Shown: positions 1 to 6,471 of the stretch, one piece after another
Layout of the letters: every line of letters starts with the position of its first letter
Position numbering within the stretch: the first letter of the stretch is position 1
IMG/VR virus record: IMGVR_UViG_3300042564_001649
Location: 1-39,376 of that record
Strand: one strand, 5' to 3'
Origin: a virus
DNA: 39,376 bases
Position numbers and translations under genes: made by a program
The notes under the pieces: generated by a model
The model's database searches: none
What the model was told of the DNA's origin: nothing
What the model saw: only the letters and a program-made list of their open reading frames with translations

Positions 1-56
1 TATGCGGCCTCGGCACGCATCTCGCCTCTTTCGATTGGGTCTGGTATGTAGGTCAT
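1..56 (-). CDS. Partial phage protein, N-terminus only (MTYIPDPIERGEMRAEAA)
   Basis: An ATG at 56 opens a frame that stays open to the left edge, so only about 18 residues are visible. The start MTYIPDPIERGEMRAEAA looks like small phage proteins that begin with a Pro/Arg/Glu-rich segment before a Cys cluster, but the diagnostic part is outside the window. The ATG overlaps an upstream TGA as ATGA, the same junction style used throughout this genome, which supports this start. Function unknown. Confidence 0.55.
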   Translation of the reverse strand, partial: MTYIPDPIERGEMRAEAA

Positions 57-145
57 AAAATTAAGAAGGCTAACAAGGGAGTCATGGCAACGGGAACTAG
101 CCGTTCAAGTCGGTGGTGGATTCGGGCCACTGCGCGCCGTCGCAT
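53..145 (-). CDS. Possible 30-aa small ORF
   Basis: ATG at 145 opens a 30-residue frame with an Arg-rich start (MRRRAVARIHHRLERL) and a hydrophobic end (MTPLLAFLIL). It stops in an ATGA overlap with the next gene and overlaps the gene at 105-407 by 41 bases. The junction is the only support. It could be chance. Confidence 0.25.
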   Translation of the reverse strand: MRRRAVARIHHRLERLVPVAMTPLLAFLIL

Positions 146-407
146 GGCCTTGGACGTTCGCTTCAATGAGTCGGAAGCGTCTCCACTCCCACCCTTCCAC
201 AAGGTTCTCATTGAGATCGTCGTCGAAGGGCTGGATTTCCGTCATCTCCACCTCTCCGGTTTTTGTGTTCACGCAGGCCCACACGAAGAGATCAGGAGTA
301 TTCACAGGTTCCATTTTACCATCTCTCTCCTCCCAAGTGGCTCGAAAAAGCGAACAAGGCGTGGATGGACAATCGCTGCCCGCTGTGTTGTCGGAGTCGT
401 TTGGCAT
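105..407 (-). CDS. Hypothetical phage protein, GC-rich
   Basis: 100-residue frame. The part from residue 32 (MEPVNTPDLFVWACVNTKTGEVEM...) looks like a real folded small protein rich in acidic and aromatic residues. A purine-rich GGGAGGAG lies upstream of an internal ATG at 314, so the true start may be 314 (69 aa) instead of 407. Base composition is clearly more GC-rich than the rest of the window, which suggests a different origin. Plus-strand frames across this region have low-complexity composition and are judged shadows. Function not recognised. Confidence 0.55.
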   Translation of the reverse strand: MPNDSDNTAGSDCPSTPCSLFRATWEERDGKMEPVNTPDLFVWACVNTKTGEVEMTEIQPFDDDLNENLVEGWEWRRFRLIEANVQGHATARSGPNPPPT

Positions 408-408
408 A

Positions 409-525
409 TCAGTGTTTGGTTGGAGGATCGACGCTCGCTCTCGGCAGCGATGCCATCACATCGGCGTTATGCAGAATGCCAGTCCCCCACTTGGTAGAGC
501 TTCCATTTGCCGTCAGGCCACGCAT
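409..525 (-). CDS. Possible 38-aa ORF upstream of 105-407
   Basis: ATG at 525 to TGA at 409; the stop is followed by TATG, a TGATATG junction seen between other genes here. However, a different frame of the same stretch also reads as protein-like (AWPDGKWKLYQVGDWHSA then stop) but lacks a start. The stretch also has 8-9 bp self-complementarity. It may be a decayed gene or part of an RNA. Low confidence. Confidence 0.2.
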   Translation of the reverse strand: MRGLTANGSSTKWGTGILHNADVMASLPRASVDPPTKH

Positions 526-553
526 TTTCGCGGTGGTTAGTGTTTTATTTATT

Positions 554-757
554 AAAAAGGTGGAGCAAGTGGGTCTTACCCCCACTCTAGGCTGATCATG
601 CCCACGATCTACTCAACATATCTGGCTTTCACCACGACTGGCTACTCGTGCGTCAGGGGGAAGGTTTCGTCTTTCCTTCTTTCTTGCCTGATAAACTAAT
701 CCAGAGATACTTCAAGCGACTCTGCTGTGTGTCTAAGATTTTCCACACCGTTGCTCC
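554..757 (-). ncRNA. Candidate structured RNA, about 200 nt
   Basis: No gene covers 526-769. On the minus strand this stretch is closed by complementary ends TGGAGCAA (751-758) and TTGCTCCA (561-568), followed by ACC and five T (554-558). Inside I can draw successive hairpins: GTGTG/CACAC, CAGAG/CTCTG, GAAGG/CCTTC nested in CAGG/CCTG, CACGA/TCGTG, GATCGT/ATGATC, and AGTGGG/CCCACT (568-586). The last one sits next to the closing strand with T-arm geometry, but its loop is GGTAAGA, not the tRNA T-loop, and there is no D arm or anticodon arm. The 3' flank ACCTTTTTAATA is shared with the structured RNA at 20578-20773. It may be transcribed from the promoter-like element at 953-976 through the small gene at 770-952. 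No Rfam family recognised. Confidence 0.45.
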
Positions 758-769
758 ATTGGAAAATTG

Positions 770-952
770 TTAGTCAACGATACCCTCGTTGATTTCGTAG
801 ATATTGGAAGGCTTGCCACGGGTTCCGCTAGGTTTTTCAACCTTGCCTACCACGCTTGCCTTGCCCATCTTGATTAGGGTTTGAAGAAATCCGTTCACAT
901 ACACGGTATCTACTCCCAGCTTCTCACTCAGTTCCTTTACTGTTGTTTTCAT
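770..952 (-). CDS. Small winged-helix-like protein, 60 aa
   Basis: MKTTVKELSEKLGVDTVYVNGFLQTLIKMG reads as a helix-turn-helix followed by a strand-rich wing (KASVVGKVEKPSGTRGKPSNIYEI), so a small winged-helix DNA-binding protein is likely. The ATG at 952 lies exactly 6 nt after a copy of the promoter-like element, as for other operon-leading genes. The same frame is also open upstream through the element (see 770-1231), so the protein can be made alone or as a C-terminal fusion. Confidence 0.65.
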   Translation of the reverse strand: MKTTVKELSEKLGVDTVYVNGFLQTLIKMGKASVVGKVEKPSGTRGKPSNIYEINEGIVD

Positions 953-1231
953 AATGTTATTGTATTCTAGTTTTTGTTTGATTTTCAGATAGAAATTTGT
1001 TGCTCCAATGTTTCGGAAGAATGCTCTATCTCCTTCGATTGATTCCGGTTCTTGGGTTGTCCAAATGAAAAGGTCTTCCTGATCATCGTCTTCCGGTGCT
1101 TGCTCAAATACGATCTTATATTGGTCTTCCCCAATGTCAACGATTTTTGCGTCCTCCCCAATGGAATCTTTCCAATAGGAGATTTCCAGAGGTTTGTTAA
1201 GCAGGGCTTGGGGATTGAATTGGGGGTGCAT
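770..1231 (-). CDS. Hypothetical protein fused by stop-codon loss to the 60-aa winged-helix protein
   Basis: ATG at 1231 overlaps the upstream TAA as TAATG. About 85 residues (MHPQFNPQALLNKPLEISYW...) form an acidic small protein of unknown function. In every comparable junction the gene ends on the TAA of TAAAAACTAG; here that codon is CAA (974-976), so translation continues as QKLEYNNIM into the winged-helix gene, giving 153 residues. Whether the fusion is functional or a recent readthrough mutation cannot be told. The unfused alternative would end at about 974. Confidence 0.5.
   Translation of the reverse strand: MHPQFNPQALLNKPLEISYWKDSIGEDAKIVDIGEDQYKIVFEQAPEDDDQEDLFIWTTQEPESIEGDRAFFRNIGATNFYLKIKQKLEYNNIMKTTVKELSEKLGVDTVYVNGFLQTLIKMGKASVVGKVEKPSGTRGKPSNIYEINEGIVD
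953..976 (-). promoter_or_regulatory. Promoter-like element, copy 1 (stop codon mutated)
   Basis: CAAAAACTAG-AATACAAT-AACATT-ATG. Same spacing as the consensus, but the leading TAA is CAA, which removes the stop of the upstream frame. Heads the gene at 770-952. Confidence 0.65.
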
Positions 1232-1614
1232 TACTTTAATTTTTGTTGAAAATGCTCAACCAATACCATTCGTGGTGCAACCTTAATTTTAACCATATCA
1301 ACAACACTGAGAATAGTAATTGGTATGAATGCACCTGCAATCACCAACGCCAAAGAGGTAGATACAGAAATTGCTGCTCCTTTGTTGCAATAACCATATT
1401 CAAAATTCCAAGCTTTAATACACGGTTTGATTAGAAACAGAGAACCAATAATCCAAATGATGCCGATGATTACCGTTATCATATTACCATAGAATGTCCA
1501 ATTGAGAACTTCCTGACAGTAGAGAGGAGATTGTTCGCCAGTGAAGTCAACCAAAGATTGACCCGTCGATTGTAGCCATTGAAGGGCTTCGTTTATTTGT
1601 TGTTCGTTATTCAT
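1231..1614 (-). CDS. Two-TM membrane protein
   Basis: 127 residues. After a polar N-terminus of about 43 residues there is a hydrophobic segment (MITVIIGIIWIIGSLFLI), a short polar/Cys-containing loop (KPCIKAWNFEYGYCNKG), and a second hydrophobic segment (AAISVSTSLALVIAGAFIPITIL), then a basic tail. It is an inner-membrane protein by composition; holin-like topology is possible but nothing specific supports it. First gene after a promoter-like element; its TAA overlaps the next ATG (TAATG). Confidence 0.7.
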   Translation of the reverse strand: MNNEQQINEALQWLQSTGQSLVDFTGEQSPLYCQEVLNWTFYGNMITVIIGIIWIIGSLFLIKPCIKAWNFEYGYCNKGAAISVSTSLALVIAGAFIPITILSVVDMVKIKVAPRMVLVEHFQQKLK

Positions 1615-1638
1615 ATTGATATTGTATTCTAGTTTTTA
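1615..1638 (-). promoter_or_regulatory. Promoter-like element, copy 2
   Basis: TAAAAACTAG-AATACAAT-ATCAAT-ATG, consensus form with a 6-nt gap to the start at 1614. Contains the TAA stop of the gene at 1636-1836. Confidence 0.75.
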
Positions 1639-1836
1639 AACAATCACATCAACCAATTCCTGATTGAATTCTTCCCCCAAAGTTAGGATATGTCCCTCAA
1701 AAATGAATCGGGCATAATCACCATATTCTTTCATAAGGTCTTCAATGGAATTAGCTTCCACCCAAGTCTTCTTTGTGATACAATGATGATGTGATCCTGA
1801 TTGCCAGCGGTCTTCCCAAATTACTGTGTATTTCAT
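1636..1836 (-). CDS. Hypothetical protein, 66 aa
   Basis: Small protein MKYTVIWEDRWQSGSHHHCITKKTWVEA..., with an acidic C-terminal half (EGHILTLGEEFNQELVDVIV). It is a single-gene unit between two promoter-like elements. No family recognised. Confidence 0.65.
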   Translation of the reverse strand: MKYTVIWEDRWQSGSHHHCITKKTWVEANSIEDLMKEYGDYARFIFEGHILTLGEEFNQELVDVIV

Positions 1837-1860
1837 GTCTTTATTGTATTCTAGTTTTTA
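1837..1860 (-). promoter_or_regulatory. Promoter-like element, copy 3
   Basis: TAAAAACTAG-AATACAAT-AAAGAC-ATG, 6-nt gap to the start at 1836; carries the upstream gene's TAA. Confidence 0.75.
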
Positions 1861-2282
1861 AATTCTACGCTTGTGATGTAATCGACATGTTCCTTATTCT
1901 CACACTTCACCACGATCATGGGATTTCCCTCATGTCTGATATTCTCCCCCACTTGAACACCCCACCCATATTTGTGATGAATGGTATTCATATCGGAAAC
2001 GAAAAACCCAATCAGATCATTTGGATCAAGATTCGGGAGTTCCCATTCAAAGCTATGTATATTAAAGAATACATCTTTTCCAAATTCCTCAAGCCACACA
2101 TAAGAACTGGATGAATTGAGTTCCGTCTTGAGAACAGTATATTCCTTTCCAATCTTCAGCTTTTTAGTATCTTCCACCACTGATAGAAACCACGAATTGG
2201 TTTTGTTAGTAATGGCTTCGATCTTCTGACCATCCTTTGGAAGGCCATGGAGAATCTTGCGGTTGTCAAACATGCTACCCAT
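1851..2282 (-). CDS. Hypothetical protein, 143 aa
   Basis: MGSMFDNRKILHGLPKDGQKIEAIT...; mixed alpha/beta composition with two aromatic-rich strands (SYVWLEEFGKDVFFNIHSFEWELP). ATG overlaps the upstream TGA (TGATG), so it is the last gene of a four-gene operon starting at 2847. No recognisable domain. Confidence 0.65.
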   Translation of the reverse strand: MGSMFDNRKILHGLPKDGQKIEAITNKTNSWFLSVVEDTKKLKIGKEYTVLKTELNSSSSYVWLEEFGKDVFFNIHSFEWELPNLDPNDLIGFFVSDMNTIHHKYGWGVQVGENIRHEGNPMIVVKCENKEHVDYITSVEFKN

Positions 2283-2461
2283 CAGTCCTTGCCTTGTTGT
2301 GATATCCTACCATAGACCTTTCGCGCTCGCTTGTTGGATGCTTTCGCGTTCCATGCAGTATCACAAATCTCTCCCTTGAAGATTTTGTTGCCATTGGTTT
2401 GCTCATCCAGTGTGCTGCACCATCCTCTTGCCCGACTTGCCCTTGTTTTTTTATTAGCCAT
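2282..2461 (-). CDS. Basic small protein, 59 aa
   Basis: MANKKTRASRARGWCSTLDEQTNGNK... The protein is strongly basic at both ends (KKTRASRAR, SNKRARKVYGR), which fits nucleic-acid binding, but no fold is recognised. A longer frame extends upstream to 2527 but would overlap the preceding gene by 65 bases; the ATG at 2461, just after that gene's stop, fits the local junction style better. Confidence 0.6.
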   Translation of the reverse strand: MANKKTRASRARGWCSTLDEQTNGNKIFKGEICDTAWNAKASNKRARKVYGRISQQGKD

Positions 2462-2462
2462 G

Positions 2463-2666
2463 TTATTTGTTTTTTTCGTTATATGCTTTTGTTGCTCCTT
2501 GTTTGTAGAATGGAAAGTGTTCCACAATCATTGTAAATTGTTCACCACCCCAACCACAGTCATATATGGACTTCATCCACTTTTCCTGACAAAATGCTTC
2601 GGGATGTTCCCCTTGTTGGTTATCATAATAACCTTCTTCAAACCATAATTTTTGATACTTTGTCAT
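2463..2666 (-). CDS. Hypothetical protein, 67 aa
   Basis: MTKYQKLWFEEGYYDNQQGEHPEAFCQEKWMKSIYDCGWGGEQF...; aromatic-rich with two Cys. The frame is open further upstream, but the ATG at 2666 overlaps the stop of the 59-aa gene at 2668-2847, whose reading frame is clearly coding, so this start is preferred. Function unknown. Confidence 0.6.
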   Translation of the reverse strand: MTKYQKLWFEEGYYDNQQGEHPEAFCQEKWMKSIYDCGWGGEQFTMIVEHFPFYKQGATKAYNEKNK

Positions 2667-2667
2667 G

Positions 2668-2847
2668 TTATATCTTAATTGTTGTAATGTAGTGCCATTG
2701 ATTCTTGAAGAATGCGAATAAGTCCCAGAACTTGTCATTGCTTAGAACAACCTTGTGATCCGTTCCCTCTTCGTAAGCGATCTTACGACATGGAATGAGA
2801 TTTGCAAGTTCTTTCTGTTTGGTTTGTTGGAATTCTTCCAGTGTCAT
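2668..2847 (-). CDS. Hypothetical protein, 59 aa
   Basis: MTLEEFQQTKQKELANLIPC..., ending WHYITTIKI. It is too short for most gene callers but begins precisely 6 nt after a promoter-like element and ends in an overlap with the next start. Charged helical N-terminus, then a compact aromatic segment (FWDLFAFF). Function unknown. Confidence 0.65.
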   Translation of the reverse strand: MTLEEFQQTKQKELANLIPCRKIAYEEGTDHKVVLSNDKFWDLFAFFKNQWHYITTIKI

Positions 2848-2871
2848 GTTGTGATTATTGTCTAGTTTTTA
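2848..2871 (-). promoter_or_regulatory. Promoter-like element, copy 4 (variant)
   Basis: TAAAAACTAG-ACAATAAT-CACAAC-ATG. The 8-nt block differs (ACAATAAT) but the total distance to ATG is unchanged. Confidence 0.65.
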
Positions 2872-3042
2872 AAACCGTAAACCGATAAGATACAGTCCAT
2901 TAATCACAAGTATCAAACCACTAAACATTGGAATAACCTTGAATACGAATGAACTTTGCCAATTTTTGGTTTGCAATATTAATGCTCCAGTGATTGAAAG
3001 TGATCCGATTACCATGTTGCTATAAGCTATGAATTCTTGCAT
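2869..3042 (-). CDS. Small membrane protein, 57 aa
   Basis: MQEFIAYSNMVIGSLSITGA... with two hydrophobic segments (SNMVIGSLSITGALIL and FKVIPMFSGLILVINGLYLIGL). The start at 3042 follows the upstream TAA in a TAATATG junction; an upstream in-frame ATG at 3081 would overlap the preceding gene. Probably acts with its membrane-protein neighbour. Confidence 0.65.
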   Translation of the reverse strand: MQEFIAYSNMVIGSLSITGALILQTKNWQSSFVFKVIPMFSGLILVINGLYLIGLRF

Positions 3043-3043
3043 A

Positions 3044-3370
3044 TTATTTTGATTTTGAGATTGAGAGAAAGGCAAGCACACCCCCCACCATACAAAGTGT
3101 GAGACGGATTGCCCCGATTGTTAAGTCATCCATACCAAATTCAATGAAAGTCTTTCGTGTTAAAAAGAACGAGGGGATAAACACGAACATGCCCAACAGG
3201 AAGAACATGGGAGTATTCCCAAATCCGCTATCCAATGCGAAAGGACGGGAGATAAAGAACGTGCCAACAAGTGCCAATAACATACCAAACAGGCTGAAGA
3301 ATCCCAGAGGGATGGACATGCCGATAAAGAATAGGATACAGCCAATGATTATTTGTGGTAGCTTAAACAT
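3044..3370 (-). CDS. Membrane protein, 108 aa, about four TM segments
   Basis: Hydrophobic throughout: LPQIIIGCILFFIGM, LGFFSLFGMLLALVGTFFI, MFFLLGMFVFIPSFFL and AIRLTLCMVGGVLAFLSI. Leads a two-gene operon of membrane proteins behind a promoter-like element. No family recognised. Confidence 0.7.
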   Translation of the reverse strand: MFKLPQIIIGCILFFIGMSIPLGFFSLFGMLLALVGTFFISRPFALDSGFGNTPMFFLLGMFVFIPSFFLTRKTFIEFGMDDLTIGAIRLTLCMVGGVLAFLSISKSK

Positions 3371-3394
3371 GTTGCTATTGTATTCTAGTTTTTA
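3371..3394 (-). promoter_or_regulatory. Promoter-like element, copy 5
   Basis: TAAAAACTAG-AATACAAT-AGCAAC-ATG. Here the upstream gene uses the TAG inside CTAG as its stop (…KVKN, TAG) rather than the TAA. Confidence 0.75.
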
Positions 3395-3870
3395 ACCTTA
3401 TCTTTAGCCATCTGTTTGAACGTATCCTTGATAATCTCATGGATCGTGGCAATATCCTCATCAGCCTCTTTGGTTGTGTAATTGGATTCCACCCCAAGTC
3501 TCCGTAATTCATTGAACACCATACTACTCGTTTGTGCGTCAATTTGATGATAGAGAACCCAATACAGACGCTCATCAGCACGAATGTTCTTCAATTTCTG
3601 CTTGATTTCATCCCAAGGTTTCCAGTTATATCTGACATCAGCAAGATGGAAATCCTCCACTTCCCCAAGGATTTGTTGGCAACGGTTTGGATCACCCGTT
3701 GACCATCCTTGCTCATCCCTTCCCAGAATATGATCCACCACGGATTCCATGACTTCCCCATCGGTGGCAAGCCATGATAGGACTTCTCTCTTCTGTTCCT
3801 TGGACATTCCATTGATGATGGTTTCCAAAGATACGCACAATTTTGTTCCGTTAATTTCAATGTCGGGCAT
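3385..3870 (-). CDS. Hypothetical protein, 161 aa
   Basis: MPDIEINGTKLCVSLETIINGMSKEQKREVLSWLATDGEVMESVVDHI...; largely alpha-helical and charged, ending in Lys-rich DTFKQMAKDKVKN. Single-gene unit. The stop is the TAG of the promoter-like element. No known domain recognised. Confidence 0.7.
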   Translation of the reverse strand: MPDIEINGTKLCVSLETIINGMSKEQKREVLSWLATDGEVMESVVDHILGRDEQGWSTGDPNRCQQILGEVEDFHLADVRYNWKPWDEIKQKLKNIRADERLYWVLYHQIDAQTSSMVFNELRRLGVESNYTTKEADEDIATIHEIIKDTFKQMAKDKVKN

Positions 3871-3894
3871 GGGATCAGTGTATTCTAGTTTTTA
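3871..3894 (-). promoter_or_regulatory. Promoter-like element, copy 6
   Basis: TAAAAACTAG-AATACACT-GATCCC-ATG, 6-nt gap to the start at 3870; contains the stop of the histidine phosphatase gene. Confidence 0.75.
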
Positions 3895-4458
3895 TTCGTT
3901 GATTCTTCTTGTGATGATCTGACAATTCTTGGGATTCGGCAGATCATTGAATTCCTCCACAGTGTTCCCATCAATGATCATAAGCAGAACCTTGAGGAAT
4001 TCCCCGTGGGATACAATGATGATATCCTTGGGATCATTGAAATTATTCTTGAGATATTCCAGAAAGACGAATGCCCTCTGATAAACATCTGCAAAGGATT
4101 CCCCTCCCGTTGGGCGACGATAGAAATCAAATAGGTGATTGCGCTCTTCCCTTGTTTTAAATTGATTCACTTCATCCCGTAGGTTGCCCCATGCTCGTTC
4201 GATGATTAGTGGGGATTCTTGATAATAGGAATATATTGTCTTGATTTGTTTTTTGATGATGGTTGCTGTTTCCCTAGCTCGCACATATGGACTGGAAATC
4301 ATGTAAAAACTATCAATATCCGACAAATTCTTACCAACGTTTTCAGCCTGTTTCTTACCCTCTGCCGTAAGAGGGATTTTCCATTCGGGCATTTGGTAAT
4401 ACGCTTCGGGATTAATATTACCCTCCGACTGGCCATGACGTACACAATATAAGTTCAT
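3892..4458 (-). CDS. Histidine phosphatase (phosphoglycerate mutase-like)
   Basis: 188 residues with the full branch-1 histidine phosphatase signature: RHG at residues 7-9 (phospho-acceptor His8), SSPYVRARETA (Arg60/62), the acid-base Glu region around 87 (ERAWGNLRDE), and the second catalytic His in SHGEF (His151). Such enzymes remove phosphate from small molecules or proteins; substrate not predictable. It ends the five-gene operon that starts at 6447 and includes the Rnl2-like RNA ligase. Start overlaps the upstream stop (4455-4458). Confidence 0.9.
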   Translation of the reverse strand: MNLYCVRHGQSEGNINPEAYYQMPEWKIPLTAEGKKQAENVGKNLSDIDSFYMISSPYVRARETATIIKKQIKTIYSYYQESPLIIERAWGNLRDEVNQFKTREERNHLFDFYRRPTGGESFADVYQRAFVFLEYLKNNFNDPKDIIIVSHGEFLKVLLMIIDGNTVEEFNDLPNPKNCQIITRRINE

Positions 4459-4676
4459 AATTTATTCATTATTTTCATAAAAGTATCAAGTTCATTTTCA
4501 GTTGTCACTATTAAATCATAGCCAACTACTTCATCATTTTCATTCTTAATTCGAATTTTATATGGATTATCTCTGGCAACATCTATGATTGTTATCAAAT
4601 GCTTTCTATAGTCCCCGAAAGTCCAAGTAAGTCCCCCATCATCGGAGTATTCATAGTAATAGAATTTGTGATTCAT
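4455..4676 (-). CDS. Hypothetical protein, 73 aa
   Basis: MNHKFYYYEYSDDGGLTWTFGDY... resembles a beta-rich small domain; a Ser-Asp-Asp-Gly-Gly-x-Thr-Trp turn recalls Asp-box-like turns, but one copy alone is not diagnostic. The ATG at 4676 follows the upstream TGA as TGATATG; a longer upstream extension would run through the preceding gene. Confidence 0.6.
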   Translation of the reverse strand: MNHKFYYYEYSDDGGLTWTFGDYRKHLITIIDVARDNPYKIRIKNENDEVVGYDLIVTTENELDTFMKIMNKL

Positions 4677-4677
4677 A

Positions 4678-4977
4678 TCAAAATTTTCCAATTGCTTTTT
4701 CTTCCACCAAATCAAATTTCAGATTCTCATTGCCAAACCTTCCATCCATCTCATACAGGACATACAGCGATTCGCCAATCTCCTTTGAAATGGACTTTAG
4801 CACATCCCCATCCTTTGTCAAGTCCAAGTCTCCATGCCACACCTTACCGGATGATTCCGTGAAGACATTGGCATTGAATACCACGACATGATCGGGATTC
4901 TCTTCCCGATATCTGGACTTAGACCATGCCAACATTCGGGCAATGCGTAGCCCATGTTTTTCAAATATGTCAATCAT
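4678..4977 (-). CDS. Hypothetical protein, 99 aa
   Basis: MIDIFEKHGLRIARMLAWSKSRYREENPDHVVVFNANVFTESSGKVWHGDLDLTKDGDVLKSISKEIGESLYVLYEMD... reads as a compact alpha/beta protein. It lies in the operon of the Rnl2-like ligase with a TAATATG junction. The pattern VFNANVFTESSGKVWHGDLDL recurs in phage proteins of unknown function, as far as I recall. Function unknown. Confidence 0.65.
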   Translation of the reverse strand: MIDIFEKHGLRIARMLAWSKSRYREENPDHVVVFNANVFTESSGKVWHGDLDLTKDGDVLKSISKEIGESLYVLYEMDGRFGNENLKFDLVEEKAIGKF

Positions 4978-4978
4978 A

Positions 4979-5995
4979 TTAAAATTCAGAAATTTTAGCT
5001 TGAAACCATCTTGCCGCTTTTTTGGATACCGCAGCACCAAATTCTTTACGAGAGATATCGGATGCTCTGATGCTATCCCCTTCTTCAATCCATGCGTCCT
5101 CAATCAATAGCCTGATGAAATCACCAATCTTTTGGGGAACCTTATCGGCTTCCGTCAGGACGATCTTATCGTAGATTTGTTGCATCCTATCTTCATGGCA
5201 ATGGGTTTCCACTGCTTCTTGGATACCATCCATCTTGACCACATCTACTGTTGGAAGCTTTTTGATCTTGGATTTGGAGTGGGATTCTCCCTTTACCTTG
5301 AATGCGTTATCAAACGAATGTTTAGTAGCTTCTCGAAATACGATACCTTCCCCATGTCCAGATACACCCAACATTTTAGCGAAAGGGCATTCCACATCGA
5401 TTTCATCAACCCATGCGGTCATTTGCTCAATCGCTTTATCAGGACGTTCAAGATCAACCCAAATGCGATATTGCGGAGCTTCCGTGATGTTATAGACATT
5501 AATGGAATGATCTTGAATTTGGGAAGTATCAAACCATTCTGAAGTCTCCGCATCAACAATACACACTTTTTTACCACCGAACACCACAAACATCTTGGGA
5601 AGCTCATTCAGGGCAACACCCTTTTGAATTGAACCTCCACACCATTCACCATACAACACAACCTTACCATCCCACCCATCAAAATGGTGCTTGATCAGAT
5701 CAAAAATTCCCTTTCCTTCCTTATTCACCCAATGGGCAAATCCGGCATTGTCTTTCACCTCATCGATGACGTTCTCCCTTGATTGGCAATAGAACGACCC
5801 ATCATAAGAGAACACGATGGAGGAATTCGTCCCATGAAGTTTCGTATATCCAACGAAATCCACTACGGGAAGCTTGATACTGGAATCAAAAATGGGATTG
5901 CCAATTTCATCCTTGCCAACGTATTGGTGATGAAGTTTCAGATCGCGCAAAACTTGATGGTATTGGCGGATTTTAGGGAATGAGTAATGTTTCAT
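4979..5995 (-). CDS. T4 Rnl2-type RNA ligase
   Basis: 338 residues. Nucleotidyltransferase motifs are in order: motif I YTKLHGTN (adenylated Lys52; Rnl2 has EKIHGTN), motif III LYGEWCGG (around 115-121), motif IV GEGIVF (215-220), motif V FKVKG (232-236). Length matches Rnl2 (334 aa in T4). These enzymes use ATP to join 3'-OH and 5'-phosphate RNA ends, typically sealing nicks in duplex RNA. A C-terminal helical domain is present (IVLTEADKVPQKIGDFIRLLIEDAW). Second gene of the operon from 6447, ATGA overlap with the gene before. Confidence 0.92.
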   Translation of the reverse strand: MKHYSFPKIRQYHQVLRDLKLHHQYVGKDEIGNPIFDSSIKLPVVDFVGYTKLHGTNSSIVFSYDGSFYCQSRENVIDEVKDNAGFAHWVNKEGKGIFDLIKHHFDGWDGKVVLYGEWCGGSIQKGVALNELPKMFVVFGGKKVCIVDAETSEWFDTSQIQDHSINVYNITEAPQYRIWVDLERPDKAIEQMTAWVDEIDVECPFAKMLGVSGHGEGIVFREATKHSFDNAFKVKGESHSKSKIKKLPTVDVVKMDGIQEAVETHCHEDRMQQIYDKIVLTEADKVPQKIGDFIRLLIEDAWIEEGDSIRASDISRKEFGAAVSKKAARWFQAKISEF

Positions 5996-6447
5996 TGGAA
6001 TATAATTTTAAATTGGCTTTTGTTATTATCTGATAAGGTTGTGTGAAAATTTCTGTTGGTATCGCTCCATTTGAGAGTTCCGCGCAATGTCAATTTAACA
6101 TCATCGGGAAAATTTGCAATAACATGTTCTCCAAATTTTTGGGCAATTTCCATTTTCCATTCGGGAGTAGTCTTTGACAATTTGATCAGACATTCCCCAT
6201 TATCAGGTCTATATGTGATCTTGGAGTTAGCGGAGTTGGTGGTTTCGATCTTAACAAATCTATCTTCCTTTTTAATTGATTTTTTATGGTGGTGTTGGCT
6301 TCTCTCGATTTCTTTTTTGAGATGATCAAACATTACAAATACATCATTTTTTAGAACAACGGCTCGTTGATGATCAATACCATTATTTTTCAATACCTTT
6401 ATAATATCATCAAAAGAATTCTTGATTTTAATATATTTTCTACTCAT
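5992..6447 (-). CDS. Hypothetical protein, 151 aa, upstream of RNA ligase
   Basis: MSRKYIKIKNSFDDIIKVLKNNG...; basic central linker with a His run (SQHHHKKSIKKEDRF), then a beta-rich C-terminal half. Leads the ligase operon and overlaps it by ATGA. Composition would allow RNA binding, but that is only inference from context. Confidence 0.65.
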   Translation of the reverse strand: MSRKYIKIKNSFDDIIKVLKNNGIDHQRAVVLKNDVFVMFDHLKKEIERSQHHHKKSIKKEDRFVKIETTNSANSKITYRPDNGECLIKLSKTTPEWKMEIAQKFGEHVIANFPDDVKLTLRGTLKWSDTNRNFHTTLSDNNKSQFKIIFQ

Positions 6448-6471
6448 AGTGATAGTGTATTCTAGTTTTTA
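6448..6471 (-). promoter_or_regulatory. Promoter-like element, copy 7
   Basis: TAAAAACTAG-AATACACT-ATCACT-ATG, heading the five-gene operon 6447 to 3892. Confidence 0.75.

Noticed and set aside
340-530. Possible third structured RNA (ATCGCTGCC/GGCAGCGAT and CCAAGTGG/CCACTTGG pairings)
   Set aside because: Two 8-9 bp matches in GC-rich DNA are not rare, the region overlaps a plausible coding frame, and there is no closing helix next to a T tract.
568-586. tRNA anticodon-arm or T-arm-like hairpin AGTGGG/CCCACT
   Set aside because: Loop bases do not fit either arm (no U33, no TTC T-loop), and no D arm or complete cloverleaf can be drawn on either strand.
84-595. Three overlapping plus-strand frames of 110-137 codons
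   Set aside because: They overlap each other and the better minus-strand frame at 105-407, and their translations are low-complexity Arg/Ser/His-rich, typical of antisense to GC-rich coding sequence.
2282-2527. Longer starts for several minus-strand genes (for example 2527, 2738, 3081, 5103, 11582, 16734, 19629, 19927, 21276, 26177, 26753, 28525, 28709, 31041)
   Set aside because: Each extension runs back through the previous gene. The internal ATGs form the short overlap or TAATATG/TGATATG junctions used across this genome.
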